NCBI GenBank assembly: GCA_034675505.1
Contig: JAUCDD010000025.1
Location: 434,001-498,000, forward strand
DNA from: Melaminivora sp034675505
GTDB taxonomy: Bacteria > Pseudomonadota > Gammaproteobacteria > Burkholderiales > Burkholderiaceae_C
Direction: 5' to 3'
DNA length: 64,000 bases
Below, in pieces: positions 18,543-28,466 of the stretch. The notes below the pieces were generated by a model. It had not been told where the DNA came from. It saw only the letters and a program-made list of their open reading frames with translations, and ran no database searches. The position numbers were made by a program, and so were the translations under genes. How positions within the stretch are numbered: position 1 is the stretch's first letter; every line of letters starts with the position of its first letter.

Positions 18543-19520
18543 TCATGGCGGTGCGTCCAGGTAGTTGGCGTACTGGTCCGCCGCCCACCAGCTGCCCGGC
18601 TGCGCCAGCAGCGCCTGCTCCAGGGCATCGTAGGTTTTTTGCAGCCCGTCCTCGTCCAGCCGCGCGGGCGGGGTGATGGTGATGCGAAAGCGCTGGCCCG
18701 GCAGCTCCTGGCAGGCCATGAAGGCGATCGGCGCGCCAGTGGCGCGCGCCAGGAATTCCAGCCCCGAGGACATCAGCAGGCGCCGGCCCAGAAAGCGCAC
18801 CGGCGTGGCCCGCCCGGGCGTGGACGACGGCCCGTCGCAGGCCATGGCCACCGCCTCGCCCCGGCGCAGCGCCTTGACGAAGAAGGCCATGCCGTCCTCG
18901 AAGAAGGCGAGCCGCCCGGGGGCCAGCACCTGGTTCAGCGCGGCGGTCTTGCGCTCGTAGTGGCGGCGGATGGCGGGCGGGATGCGCGGGTCGAAGATGG
19001 TGCGCGTGCCCATCAGGTTCAGCCGGATGCCGGCGTGCGCCAGCGCGCCCAGGCCGATGTACAGCGCGTCGAAATGCGCCTTGGCCAGCAGCACGCCCTG
19101 GCCGCGCGCCTGCGCCGCGCGCAGCGGCTCCAGGCCGATGAACTCGCAGCGCAGCCGGGCGAAGTCCAGGCGCGGCAGGCGCCAGGCGTCCACCTCCTCG
19201 CGCGAGGTGCAGGCGTAGCGCTGGCGCGCCAGCTGCTGCGCCGCCCGCTGCGGGGCGCCGCCGGCCGCGTCGCCGCGCCGCTCGGCCAGCGCCTGCATGC
19301 CGGCCAGCGTGGCCGCGCGCACGTAGCGCCGGCCCAGCGACAGCGTGCGCCAGTCGAAGTCGCAGCACCAGTTGAGCCGCCCGCGCAGCGCCGCCAGCGG
19401 CTGGCTGACGGGGCGGGGCAGGCGCGCCAGCAGCGGCACCAGCGCGCCGTAGTCCAGCCGCGCGACCAGCGGCGCCAGCCCGGCGGGAAAGGCGCCGGTG
19501 CCGGGCAGGGCGCCGCTCAT
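18543..19520 (-). CDS. Lysophospholipid acyltransferase family protein (LpxL/HtrB-like)
   Basis: The ATG at 19520 overlaps the upstream methyltransferase stop (ATGA); 325 residues. Motifs: 'GVLLAKAHFDALYIGLGALA' (the histidine block of LPLAT enzymes), 'FDPRIPPAIRRHYERK', 'RLAFFEDGMAFFVKALRRGE', 'AVAMACDGPSSTPGRATPV' (the DG.P substrate block) and 'FMACQELPGQRFRITI'. The family transfers acyl chains to lipid A, phospholipid or glycolipid acceptors at the inner membrane. The canonical HX4D spacing is not exact here (His is followed directly by Phe-Asp), so the acceptor may differ. Co-location with glycan genes suggests acylation of a lipid carrier or sugar. Confidence 0.75.
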   Translation of the reverse strand: MSGALPGTGAFPAGLAPLVARLDYGALVPLLARLPRPVSQPLAALRGRLNWCCDFDWRTLSLGRRYVRAATLAGMQALAERRGDAAGGAPQRAAQQLARQRYACTSREEVDAWRLPRLDFARLRCEFIGLEPLRAAQARGQGVLLAKAHFDALYIGLGALAHAGIRLNLMGTRTIFDPRIPPAIRRHYERKTAALNQVLAPGRLAFFEDGMAFFVKALRRGEAVAMACDGPSSTPGRATPVRFLGRRLLMSSGLEFLARATGAPIAFMACQELPGQRFRITITPPARLDEDGLQKTYDALEQALLAQPGSWWAADQYANYLDAPP

Positions 19521-20233
19521 GCGCCGGCGCCCGGGCGCACGCCGCAGGCAAAGTACTGCCCGCCCAGCGGCAGCCAGCCCAGCCAGGGCTCCAGCGGGCG
19601 CAGCGCCCGCAGCGCGCGCGGGAAGAACACCCGGTAGTGCGTGGCGGCCCGGGCGAAGCCGGCGTCGATGAGGCGCTGGCGCAGCACGCCGGCGCGGATC
19701 AGCACGGCGTTGGCGTCGAACGGGCAGTCGTTGACCACGCGCACCGTGAGCGGGTTGAGCGGGTTGTGCTCGAAGACGAACAGCCGCCCGCCCGGGCGCA
19801 GCACGCGCAGCAGCTCGCGCAGCAGGGCGCCATGCTGGCTGGCAGGGATGTGGTGGAACACGCACATCGCATAGGCCAGGTCAACGGTGCCGTCCGCCAG
19901 CGCGATGCGCTCGCCGTCGAACAGCGCCAGCTGCTCGCCCGGGTAGCGCTGGCGCGCGATGTCCAGGCTGCGCGCCGACACGTCCAGCCCCAGCAGCGGC
20001 GCCTGGCCGAAATAGTGGCGGAACCACGCGATGGAGTTGCCCACGCCGCAGCCAAAATCCAGCGCCTGGGCCACGCGCGGCGCCTGCCCGCCGGCGGCGC
20101 GCGCAAGCGTGCGGTGGATCTCGCGCAGCTTGTACTCGGCGAAGTACTCCGGCCCCTCGCCGGACGCGCCCAGCCCGGCGCGGTGCAGCGCCTCGTACTC
20201 GTCGGCGAATTGGTCGAATTCAGGTGGCTGCAT
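19517..20233 (-). CDS. Class I SAM-dependent methyltransferase
   Basis: ATG at 20233, 238 residues; the in-frame upstream extension is not coding-like. Motif I 'ALDFGCGVGNSIAWFRHYF', 'GLDVSARSLDIARQRY', 'VDLAYAMCVFHHIPASQHGA', 'LRVLRPGGRLFVFEHNPLNP' and 'FFPRALRALRPLEPWLGWLP'. The HNPLNP tail motif is common in methyltransferases next to glycosyltransferases in polysaccharide loci. It is translationally coupled to the acyltransferase. Substrate unknown. Confidence 0.85.
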   Translation of the reverse strand: MQPPEFDQFADEYEALHRAGLGASGEGPEYFAEYKLREIHRTLARAAGGQAPRVAQALDFGCGVGNSIAWFRHYFGQAPLLGLDVSARSLDIARQRYPGEQLALFDGERIALADGTVDLAYAMCVFHHIPASQHGALLRELLRVLRPGGRLFVFEHNPLNPLTVRVVNDCPFDANAVLIRAGVLRQRLIDAGFARAATHYRVFFPRALRALRPLEPWLGWLPLGGQYFACGVRPGAGA

Positions 20234-20340
20234 GCGGCATGCAAAACCGCCGATTGTGCCTGCCGGCCGGCTCCCGCTGCGCATGTAGTGCCTCTGGCGG
20301 GATGGCGCGCCGCCGCGCTGCAGGCGTAGACTCATTGGCC

Positions 20341-21403
20341 ATGGTCCCCTCGCAACGCCACGACAGCGGCTACAAGCTTTTGTTCTCGCACCCCGAGATG
20401 GTGCGCGACCTGCTGCTGGGCTTCGTGCCCGGCCCGTGGCTGGAGCAAGCCGATTTCTCGTCCCTGGAGCGGGTCAACGCCAGCTATGTGAGCGAGTCCG
20501 ACCGCCAGCGCCACGACGACATGGTCTGGCGCCTGAAGGTCGGCGATCGGTGGGTGTGGGTCTACCTGCTGCTGGAGTTCCAGAGCGAAGCAGACGCCTG
20601 GATGGCGCTGCGCATGCTGGTCTATGTGGGATTGCTGTCGCAGCACCTGGTCAAGGAGGGCGAGCTGCAGGACGGCAGGCTGCCCGCCGTCATTCCCATC
20701 GTGCTGTACAACGGTGCGCCGCCCTGGAAGGCCGCCACCGACGTGGCCGATTGCTACGCCTCTAGTCTGCCGGGCCTGGAACCCTACCGCCCGCGCCTGC
20801 TCTATCACCTGGTCGATGAAGCGCGCCTGAAACTGCACCCGGCGCGGGAGGTGCGCAACCTGGCCGAGGCGCTGTTCCGGCTGGAGCAAAGCCGCAAGCC
20901 CGAGGACATCGCGCAAGTGCTGCGCGCGCTGGGCGAGGTGCTGCAAGGCCAGGACGCGCAGCAGCTGCGCCGCACCATGAACATCTGGGTGCGCAAGCTG
21001 CTGCGACGCAAGGCGCCCAAAGCTAACATCGACGAAATTGACGCCATCACCGACCTGTTGGAGGGCCACACCATGCTGGAGCAGACGATTGAACGCTGGT
21101 TTGAGGAAGCGACGCGCAAGGGCCTCCAGAAGGGCACTCCAGCAAGGTATGCAGCAAGGTATGCAGCAAGGTATGCAGCAAGGCCGCGATGCAGGCCGCA
21201 GCGAAGGCCGCCATGAAGGCCTGGTCAAGGTGATGGCGCTACAGGTGCAACTGCGCTTCGGCAGCGTGCCGCCGTGGGTGCAGGTGCGCCTGGAGGGCGC
21301 CAGCCACGACCAGTTGCTCGACTGGGCGGCGGGCATCCTCACGGCGGGCTCCCTGCAGGAGCTGTTTGCCGACCCTTCCAACCCGGCTGCGCCCCAGGCT
21401 TAG
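20341..21403 (+). CDS. Rpn family recombination-promoting nuclease / putative transposase (frameshift in repeat)
   Basis: ATG at 20341. Residues 1-200 are the PD-(D/E)XK nuclease domain of the Rpn/YhgA-like family: 'YKLLFSHPEMVRDLLLGFV', 'RVNASYVSESDRQRHDDMVW', 'WVYLLLEFQSEADAWMALRM', 'PAVIPIVLYNGAPPWKAA'. Near 21135 the frame shifts by one base at the start of a 12-nt tandem repeat encoding QQGM units. In the shifted frame a DUF4351 C-terminal domain follows ('LVKVMALQVQLRFGSVP' to 'AAGILTAGSLQELF'). Total about 353 residues if corrected. It is inserted, opposite in strand, inside the glycan cluster, which fits its selfish character. Its stop TAG overlaps the TAA of the convergent epimerase. 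Confidence 0.85.
21141..21184 (+). repeat. 12-nt tandem repeat in the Rpn gene
   Basis: Units of CAGCAAGGTATG repeated about 3.5 times. Each unit encodes Gln-Gln-Gly-Met in the downstream frame. The frameshift of the gene sits at the left edge of this repeat. Confidence 0.85.
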
Positions 21404-22342
21404 TGCCCGCCCAGGCGCTCGCGCAGCACCTCGGCCAGCCCCTCGGCCAGGGTGCGCGGCGGCGCGGCGCAGGCCTGCTCCAGCCAGGCGCTGGGCGCAA
21501 AGCGCACGCAGGGGTTGTAGAGCGCGCCGCGCCAGTGCGCGCCGCTGACCACCAGCGGCCGGCGCCCGGACAGGCGGCGCAGCAGCTCCAGGATGTGCGA
21601 GATCGAGCTTGACGTGCCGCTGGCCACCAGGCTGTGGCTGTGCGCGGGGGGCTGCGGGTGGCGCGCTGCGCAGGCCAGGCGCAGCGATGCGTCCTGGTGC
21701 GGCGATGTAGTCGCGCAGGGTGTCCAGCGGCACGAACACGTGCAGCGGCCGGCGCTGCGCCAGGGCGCTGGCGGCGTGCTGGATCAGCCCCTTGTCGCGC
21801 CCGGGCGCCGCCGCGCTGCCGTACAGGGTCGAGATGCGGCACACCCGCGGCGCCAGGTGCGCGGCGCCCGCGGCGGCCGCGTGCAGCAGCGCCTCCTGGC
21901 GCAGTTTTTCGTGCGCGTAGGGGGTGGTCGGGGTGGCCGGCGTGTGCTCGGTGACCAGCGCGGCGCCGGCGCCTGCGTGCAGCGCCCCGGCCGAGCTGGC
22001 CAGGCACAGGCGCAGGCTGCCTGCGCCCAGGCCGGCGCCGCAGCGCGCCAGCGCCTGCACCAGCGCCGCCAGCGCCTCGGTCTCCAGCGCCAGCGCGGCG
22101 GCGGCGCCGTCCATGGTGCCTATGCCGGCGGCCCAATAGACGCAGGCCAGGCCGCCGGCCGGCTGCGCCGCCGCCAGCGCGCAGAACTGCTGCGCCGCCT
22201 GGCCCAGCTGCGCGTGCAGGCGCGCGGCATCGTCCCAGGCCAGCGGCTCGGCGGGCGCGTAGTGCCGCCCCGGCAGCGCCTCCAGGGTGCGGGTCAGCGC
22301 CCGCCCCAGCAGCCCGCCCGCGCCCAGCACCCACGACAGCAT
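21400..22342 (-). CDS. NAD-dependent epimerase/dehydratase family protein (one frameshift)
   Basis: ATG at 22342. N-terminal Rossmann motif 'SWVLGAGGLLGRALT', 'LACVYWAAGIGTMDG', 'LASSAGALHAG' and catalytic YxxxK as 'YAHEK' near residue 145, all of the extended SDR superfamily. 'RVCRISTLYG' is the substrate loop. The frame breaks near 21695 in GCACCAGG after 'LRDYIA' and continues as 'DASLRLACAARH' ... 'SISHILELLRRLSGRRPL' to a TAA at 21400. About 313 residues when corrected. It probably makes or modifies a nucleotide sugar for the adjacent glycosyltransferases. Confidence 0.78.
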
Positions 22343-22346
22343 CGCC

Positions 22347-23354
22347 TCAGCGCCCGCCGCCCGGCGGCCGAGGCGGGCCGCGCAGGATCAGATACAGCGG
22401 CTTGCCCATGGCGATGCCCAGGGCCAGCGCCAGGTACTCGGCCATCACGCCCAGCGCCACCAGCATGCAGCCCGAGAAGAAGCTGATGATGATGAGCAGC
22501 GACGCCCAGCCCTGGATGCTCACGTGCCCCGTCAGCTTGGCGTACAGCGCGTAGCCGATCAGCGCCAGCGACAAGAGCAGCGAGGCCGCGCCCATCAGCG
22601 TGATCAGCCGCAGCGGCCGCGTGCCCGAGGTCAGCACCAGGCGCCAGAAGTGCGCCAGCAGCCGCGCCCAGGAGTAGCCCGAGGGCCGGTCCGCCTCGCG
22701 CCGCATGGGCAGGGCCACGCTGCCGGTGCGCTGCGCGATCCAGGCGAGCGCCACGTCCAGGTACACGCCGTGGTTGCAGTACGCCGCCAGCAGCCGCGCG
22801 ATCTCGCCGTCGATCAGCCGCAGGCTGGCGAACTGCTGCGCCGCGCCCGCGCCCAGCATGCCGGCGGCCAGGCGCTTGGCCAGCCGGCTGGCGGCGTTGC
22901 GCAGCCAGCCGTGCGGCGGCGGGTTGTCCGGCCGGCCGTAGACCACCTGCAGCGCGCCGGCCAGCGCGGCGTCCAGCAGCCGGGCGATGTGGGCCGGGTC
23001 GTGCTGGCCGTCCTCGTCCAGGGTCACCGCCCAGTCGCCCGTCGCGCTGGCCATGCCCGCCAGCGTGGCCGCATGCTGGCCGAAATTGCGCGACAGCCAC
23101 ACCGGCCGCACGAACGGGTATTGCTGTGCCAGCTGTTGCAGCACGCGCGCCGAATCGTCCGGGCCGCAGTCGTGTACCAGCAGCACCTCGTCAACCACGA
23201 AGGCCGCCCCGGTGGCCGTGGCCGCGCCCTGCGTCAGCGGGGCGATCTCGGCCAGCAGCGCCGGCAGGCTCAGGGCGCCCTGATAGACCGGCACGACGAT
23301 GGACACGCGCTGCGGTGCCGGGTAGGCGGGCGCCGGGAAAGGGGTTTCGGTCAT
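22347..23354 (-). CDS. Membrane-anchored GT2 glycosyltransferase (DPM1/GtrB/ArnC-like)
   Basis: ATG at 23354, 335 residues. GT2 core: 'VSIVVPVYQGALSLPALL', 'VLLVHDCGPDDSARVLQQ', 'LSRNFGQHAATLAGM', and 'AVTLDEDGQHDPAHIARLLD' with the DXD-type DEDGQ motif. Two C-terminal membrane helices ('LITLMGAASLLLSLALIGYA', 'SLLIIISFFSGCMLVALGVM') place it with polyprenyl-phosphate glycosyltransferases such as GtrB and ArnC, which charge undecaprenyl phosphate with a sugar. The start overlaps the end of the upstream membrane-protein gene (ATGA), so the two are coupled. It ends 4 nt before the epimerase start. Confidence 0.85.
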   Translation of the reverse strand: MTETPFPAPAYPAPQRVSIVVPVYQGALSLPALLAEIAPLTQGAATATGAAFVVDEVLLVHDCGPDDSARVLQQLAQQYPFVRPVWLSRNFGQHAATLAGMASATGDWAVTLDEDGQHDPAHIARLLDAALAGALQVVYGRPDNPPPHGWLRNAASRLAKRLAAGMLGAGAAQQFASLRLIDGEIARLLAAYCNHGVYLDVALAWIAQRTGSVALPMRREADRPSGYSWARLLAHFWRLVLTSGTRPLRLITLMGAASLLLSLALIGYALYAKLTGHVSIQGWASLLIIISFFSGCMLVALGVMAEYLALALGIAMGKPLYLILRGPPRPPGGGR

Positions 23355-25233
23355 GGGTTGGAGTGGCCGGGCAGGTCGTAGGGCAGGGGCGCGGGCGGGC
23401 AGTCCTCGGCCGGGCGCGCCGGGTCGCCCGGAGACCACGCTGGGGCCTTCCCAGCGCAAGCCCCCAGTCGCCCGTGCGCCGGCCCTGGGGGTCGGCCAGC
23501 GGCTGCAGACGCAGCAGCGGCGAATAGGCCAGGCGGCCGTCCGGCAGCTGCATGCGCACGCGAAAACAGCCGCGCGGCGCCTGGTCCATGCGCAGCCCCA
23601 GGGGCGTCGGGATGGGCAGTTGCGACATGCCCGAGACCACGGCGAAGCCGGCGCCCGGCGGCCCGTCGAAGCGCCAGTGCAGCGCGCGCTGCGCCGCCAC
23701 GAACACCACTTCGACGGCCATCGGCTGCGTCGGCGCCAGGCGGGCGCGCCAGGCGGCCAGGCGCTGGGGCAGTTGCGCCGTCACGTCCTGCATGGCGCGC
23801 GCGGCCGGGTCGTAGGCGAACACGCGCCGCCCCGCCAGCGCGTGCGTCGCCAGGTCCGAGGCGTCGCCCAGCGCCGGCACGGCGTCCCCCTCGCCCGGCA
23901 GCCGGCTCAGGATCAGCACCTCCTGCATGGGGTTGAGCGCCAGCGCGCCCGGCGCGTCGGCGCGCAGCGCGCGCAGGCCGCGCACGAACCAGCTGGCGAT
24001 GTCGGCATCGACCAGCACCGCGTCCTGCGCCGGCGCCGTGAGGATGAACTGCCCCAGCGCGCGCGACTTGGCCAGCAGCGGCTGCCCCTGCGCCAACATC
24101 GGGCGGGCGTGCAGCCACGCGGCGACGGCCAGCACCGCCAGCGCCAGCGCGCCGCCCGCCGCGCCCCAGGGCGGGCGCGGCAGCGCCGCCGCCAGCCGCG
24201 CCAGCGCCAGCGCCAGCAGCAGCGCCAGCGCCGTCCACGCCACCAGGAAGTAGCGCTCGGCCCCGGGCACGAAGCCGGGCCAGCTGACCAGCGGCAGCAG
24301 CGGCCCGCCCAGCAGCCCGGCCAGCGCCGCCAGGCCGGCGAGCGCCGCCAGCGCCTGCGCGCGCGTGCGCCCGCGCAGCGCCAGCGCCAGGCCGGCGCCG
24401 CCCAGCGCCAGCGCGGCCAGCCAGGGCCACGGCCCGGGCCACAGCAGGCGCGCGGCGTCCAGCGCCGCGCGCGCCAGCAGCGCCGGCGTGGGCGCGTGCA
24501 GATAGCCGCCCGGCAGGTAGCCGCCGATGAACTCGCCCAGCATGAAACGCCGCCAGGCGACGTACAGCGCCAGTACCACCAGCCACGGCCAGGCGGCGCG
24601 CCAGCGCTGGCGCGCCGTGGCCAGCGGCAGCAAGAAGGGCAGCAGGCCCAGCGGCACGAACACCTCCTTGGCGCTCACGGCCAGCGCGAACGCCAGCGCC
24701 GCCGGCCAGCGCAGCCAGCCGGGCGCGCCGCGCAGTTGCAGCAGCACCAGCCACAGCGCCAACAGGTAGCAGGCCAGCCCGTCCACGTAGTGGCGCACCA
24801 TCAGGTACTGCGACGCCGCCGCCACCGGCGTGCCCGCCAGGAACAGCGCCATCGCGCCATACGCCAGCGGCGCCGGCGCCCACAGCGCGGCGATGCGCTG
24901 CACCAGCCAGGCCGACAGCGCGATGGCCAGCAGCTGGTGCAGGTAAAAGCCCCAGGGCTGCAGGCCCAGCAGCGCCAGGTCGGCGCCGAACGACAGCGTC
25001 AGCAGCGGCTGCAGGCTGTAGGGGATCAGCGAACGGTAGGCCGCCGGGTCGGTCATCAGCCGCCACGGCGAGTAACTGCGCGCGTGCAGCACGATGTTGG
25101 CGTCGTCCGAGCTCCACCACCCCTGCAGGCTGGCGCCGTACAGCAGCAGCGTCAGCAGCGCGGCGGCCAGCAGCGCCAGCGGCGCGGCGGCGCGTGCGCC
25201 GGTCGAAACGGCGGGAGAATGGTTTACTATCAT
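23351..25233 (-). CDS. Polytopic membrane protein of the glycan cluster, GT-C-like (two frameshifts near the end)
   Basis: ATG at 25233. About ten hydrophobic segments in the first 440 residues, e.g. 'LLAAALLTLLLYGASL', 'GAMALFLAGTPVAAA', 'FVPLGLLPFLLPLA', 'LALGGAGLALAL'. An early acidic loop ('GWWSSDDANIVLHARS') matches the loop 1 D/E pair of GT-C glycosyltransferases using polyprenyl-phosphate sugars. The final about 180 residues are soluble and periplasmic in prediction. Near 23470 and 23435 one-base shifts at G runs break the frame; reading 'DWGLRWEGPSVVS' then 'GDPARPAEDCPP' gives a stop at 23351 overlapping the next gene. It fits a partner of the coupled GtrB-like enzyme that transfers the lipid-linked sugar outside the membrane. 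Confidence 0.68.
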
Positions 25234-25295
25234 TTTTGTAGCTGCATCTCGTGTGATGGCGCCGGCAAGAGGCACTTTTGGCCTGAAAGTCGTGC
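25230..25295. repeat. Dispersed intergenic repeat, copy B
   Basis: On the reverse strand it reads CAAAAGTGCC ... CTTGCCGGCGCC ... AGCTACAAAAATGATAG. It shares the TGATAG and GCCGGC boxes with copies A and C. The ATG of the downstream membrane-protein gene lies inside its TGATAG end (AAAATGATAG). Confidence 0.65.
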
Positions 25296-25319
25296 CGACG
25301 GGCATGACAACGGCCCGTT

Positions 25320-26349
25320 TCATCGGAAGTCGGTGTCCCCGCCCGTCAGCCACCAGGGCCGCCCCGCCAGCAGCGCATCCGCGCGCGCCGAGCGCGGCGT
25401 CGAGACCACCGCCGTACACGCCGGCTGCGCCGCGCCGCCGGCCAGCGCGGGCGCGGCTGCGCGCACCTGCTCCCACAGCGGCGCGCTCAGCCAGGCCTGC
25501 AGGCCCGCCGCGCCCTGGGCCGCGCAGTGCGCCAGCGCCGCCGCCAGCACCGCGCCCGTGTCGCCGGGCGCGCACAGCCAGTCCAGCAGCTCCCAGGGCG
25601 CGTGCGCATCCGCCCCGGGCGCAGCGCCACGGCGCCCAGCAGGCGGCGCGTCCAGCGCGTGCGCACCCACAGGCAGCGGTAGGGCGCGTCGGGGTGGTTG
25701 GCGTAGCGGTGGCGCCACCAGGCGGCGTCGCGCCGGCCCAGCACGCACGGCGCCGCCTCGGGCGAGCGCGCCAGGCGCTGCCACAGCGCATCCAGCCGGC
25801 GCGCGCTGGCGCCCGCGTCGCCCCAGTCCAGCGTACACAGCCGAGCGCCGCGCCGCGCCTGCGCCAGCTGCGCGGCGTCCAGCGCCGGCCAGTGCACGGC
25901 CAGCACCTCGCAGGCCGGCCGGTACAGGCCCAGCAGCTCGCCCAGCCGCCCGGCGCGCGCGTTGGGAAAGCCAAAGCCGAAATCGAACGCCAGGCCCTGG
26001 CCGATGTGCAGGTCCAGCAGGCGCCGCGTGGCCACGGCGAACGGGCCGCTGCGCGACAGCACGCCGCGCGCGCCCGGCTGCACCATCACGTCGCCCACCT
26101 GCACCGCCGCCAGCGCCTGGCCGGCGCAGACGAAGGCGCGCTGCGTGCCGCCGTAGTGCGCCAGCAGCCGGCCGCTGGCGCACTCGCGCGCGCCGGTGGC
26201 CACGCCCCGGCCGTCGCCGTACTTCCAGTGCCACAGGCTGGCCGCCATCGGCTGGCCGAACACCTGCGCGAACAGCGCGCGCACCTCCTCCTGGTGCGCG
26301 GCGTCCAGGTCCACCGCCTCCCAGGCCAGCGCGGCAGCGGCGCGTTCAT
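25320..26349 (-). CDS. GNAT-like acyltransferase of the glycan cluster (two frameshifts)
   Basis: The natural start is the ATG at 26349 overlapping the Wzt stop (ATGA), but a one-base shift near 26335 separates it from the main frame, which is open from a GTG at 26314. The core has 'VRALFAQVFGQPMAASLWHW', 'LLAHYGGTQRAFVCAGQ', 'VGDVMVQPGARG', 'GFGFPNARAGRLGELLGL' and 'WWRHRYANHPDAPYRCLW'. The frame shifts again near 25630 and ends 'ALLAGRPWWLTGGDTDF'. The pattern is that of GNAT/FemAB-like acetyltransferases found in O-antigen loci, about 340 residues. It probably acetylates or aminoacylates a sugar. Confidence 0.62.
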
Positions 26350-27609
26350 GCGCCCTCCCGCGCCTGCCAGGCGTGCTCCAGCGCCACCAGGCCCTGCTCC
26401 AGCCCGTCCTGCAGCACGCGCAGCGTCGCCACGCGGTCCACCGTCTCGTAGGGGTGCAGGCCGCGCTCGCACGCCAGCAGCACGCCGACGTGGTACTCGC
26501 CCTGCAGCAGGGCCAGGCGCGGCAGGCTGAGCGTCGCCTGGCCGAAGCCGCGCGCGTCGCGCGCCAGGGGCACGCCGTCGTTCACGCTGCCGGCGCTGGC
26601 CACCAGCACGCCGTTGGCGTGCAGGATCGTCACCGCCACCGAAGGGCAGGGCAGCAGCGGGTCGCTGGCGAAGGCGATGCACACCTGCACCTCGGTGCGC
26701 GTGGACGACACCACCAGCTCGCTGCCGGCCTCGCCGTCGGCGCTGACCTGCACGCGCGTGATGCGCGCCGTGCCGCTGGCAGCGCGGGGGCGGTGCGTCG
26801 CCGTCGGGCCGGGCACCGGCATCGTCAGCGGCGCCGGCGGGCACGGCGGCTGGCGGCGGTGCGCTCGCCGCCTCGCGGATCAGCGCCGTCTCATAGGCCG
26901 TGGTCACGCGCACCGCCTCGTCCCACATGCGCATGCGCCCGCCCTCCAGCCACAGCGCCTTCGAGCACAGCGCCTGCACGTGGTACATGGCGTGCGAGCA
27001 AAACAAAATCGTCGCGCCCCCGTCCTTGAGGGGCATGATGCGGTCGAACGACTTGCGCGCGAACGCCCCGTCGCCCACCGACAGCGCCTCGTCGATCACC
27101 AAAATGTCCGGCTCCACGCTGGTCGCCACGGCGAACGCCAGGCGCACGAACATGCCGCTGGAGTAGGTCTTGACCGGCTGGTGTACGAAGGCGCCGATGT
27201 CCGCGAACGCCAGGATGGCGTCCAGCCGCGCGTCCACCTGCGCGCGGGACAGCCCCAGGATGGCGGCGTTCATGTAGACGTTCTCGATGCCGCTGAACTC
27301 CGGGTTGAAGCCCGCGCCGAGTTCCAGCAGCGCCGCCACGCGCCCGCGCACGGCCAGCGTGCCGCAGGTCGGCTTGAGCGTGCCGCACACCATCTGCAAC
27401 AGCGTGGACTTGCCCGCGCCATTGCGCCCCACCAGCCCCACCACCGCGCCACGCGGGATCTCGAAGCTCACGTCCTGCAGCGCCCAGAACTCGCGCCCGT
27501 AGCCGCGCCAGCGCCCCCACAGCAGCTGCTTCAGCCGGTCCGACGGCCGATCGAACAGCGCAAAGCGCTTGCCCAGGCCCTGCGCCTCGATGGCCAGTTC
27601 AGAGGACAT
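26346..27609 (-). CDS. wzt: Wzt-type ABC transporter ATP-binding protein for polysaccharide export (one frameshift)
   Basis: ATG at 27609 (11-nt overlap with the permease). Nucleotide-binding domain: Walker A 'GRNGAGKST' near residue 62, Q-loop region 'AALLELGAGFNPEFSGIENV' typical of KpsT/Wzt, signature 'YSSGMFVRLAF' near 150, Walker B 'DILVIDEALSVGD', H-loop 'ILFCSHAMYHV'. A one-base shift in CGCCCCCGC near 26795 separates this from a C-terminal beta-sandwich ('SELVVSSTRTEVQVCIAF', 'LPRLALLQGEYHVGVLLACE'), the Wzt carbohydrate-recognition domain that reads the terminal modification of the O-chain. Methyltransferases in the same cluster are plausible makers of that modification. Confidence 0.88.
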
Positions 27610-28402
27610 CGGCAAACCCCGTGCGCACCCGGCGGAAAAACAGCGCCCCGGCCAGCGCCAGCAGCGAATTGACCGCCAGCGCCAGCGCCAGCCGCCCCCA
27701 GTCGGGCCAGCTGCCGGCCAGCACCGCGCGCGTGTCGGTGATGACGCCCGCCAGCGGGTTCAGCCCCATCCAGCCGCGCACCGCCTCGGGCAGCGCCTCC
27801 ACGGGGTAGAAGATCGGGCTCAGGAACATCAGCGCGCTCATCGCCATGCCCAGCACCTGGCCCACGTCGCGCACATAGGTGCCTATGCCCGCCAGCAGCC
27901 AGGTCAGCCCCAGGGCCAAAGGCAGCAGCGGCAGCCAGGCCAGCGGCAGCGCCAGCGCCGTGGCCGGCAGCCCACCCTGCGCCAGCGCGTTGAGCGTGAG
28001 CAGCAGCGCCGCCGACACCGCCAGCCCCACGCCCGCACTGGCCGCCGACACCCAGGCCAGCAGCTCGATCGGGAACACCACCTTCTTGACCAGGTTGGGC
28101 TGCTCCAGGATCAGCCCCGGCGCGCGGTTCACGCACTCGGCAAAGAAGGCAAACACCGCCAGCCCGGCGTACAGGCGCAGCGCAAACGCCAGGTTGCTCT
28201 CGTCCACGCCGCCCGGCCAGCGCACGCGCATCACATGGCGGAACACCAGCGTATAGACGCCCAGCATCAGCAGCGGCGTGATCACCACCCACGCCAGGCC
28301 CAGCGCCGACTGGCGGTAGCGCGCATGCACCTCGCGCTGGGCGAGCTGGGCAATCAGCGCGCGCTGGCGCCAGGGCCAGAGATAGTTGAAAAGCGAAGAC
28401 AC
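27599..28402 (-). CDS. wzm: Wzm-type ABC-2 permease for polysaccharide export
   Basis: The start is a GTG at 28402 (267 residues), chosen because the family begins just before 'ALIAQLAQREVHARYRQSAL' and nothing upstream is coding-like. Five to six membrane helices with 'LGLAWVVITPLLMLGVYTLV' and 'SALMFLSPIFYPVEALPEAV', the ABC-2 family FLSPIFYP signature before the last helices, and the C-terminal 'NPLAGVITDTRAVL'. With Wzt it forms the inner-membrane exporter moving undecaprenyl-linked polysaccharide to the periplasm. It is the first gene of the leftward cluster; the promoter must lie in 28403-28575, next to a strong palindrome. Confidence 0.88.
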   Translation of the reverse strand: MSSLFNYLWPWRQRALIAQLAQREVHARYRQSALGLAWVVITPLLMLGVYTLVFRHVMRVRWPGGVDESNLAFALRLYAGLAVFAFFAECVNRAPGLILEQPNLVKKVVFPIELLAWVSAASAGVGLAVSAALLLTLNALAQGGLPATALALPLAWLPLLPLALGLTWLLAGIGTYVRDVGQVLGMAMSALMFLSPIFYPVEALPEAVRGWMGLNPLAGVITDTRAVLAGSWPDWGRLALALAVNSLLALAGALFFRRVRTGFADVL

Positions 28403-28466
28403 CAGGATTGGAAAAAAAAATTGCCCGATTATGGTCCGGCCGCCCCCGGCCGCCCCGTCCCGTCCG

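Noticed and set aside
21141..21184. Short regular repeats considered as a CRISPR array
   Set aside because: Units are 12 nt, directly abutting with no spacers, and encode QQGM in the Rpn family tail.
23353..26451. A 1032-codon plus-strand frame across the glycan genes
   Set aside because: Arg/Gln-rich translation with no motif; produced by the very high GC of the minus-strand membrane-protein and acetyltransferase genes.
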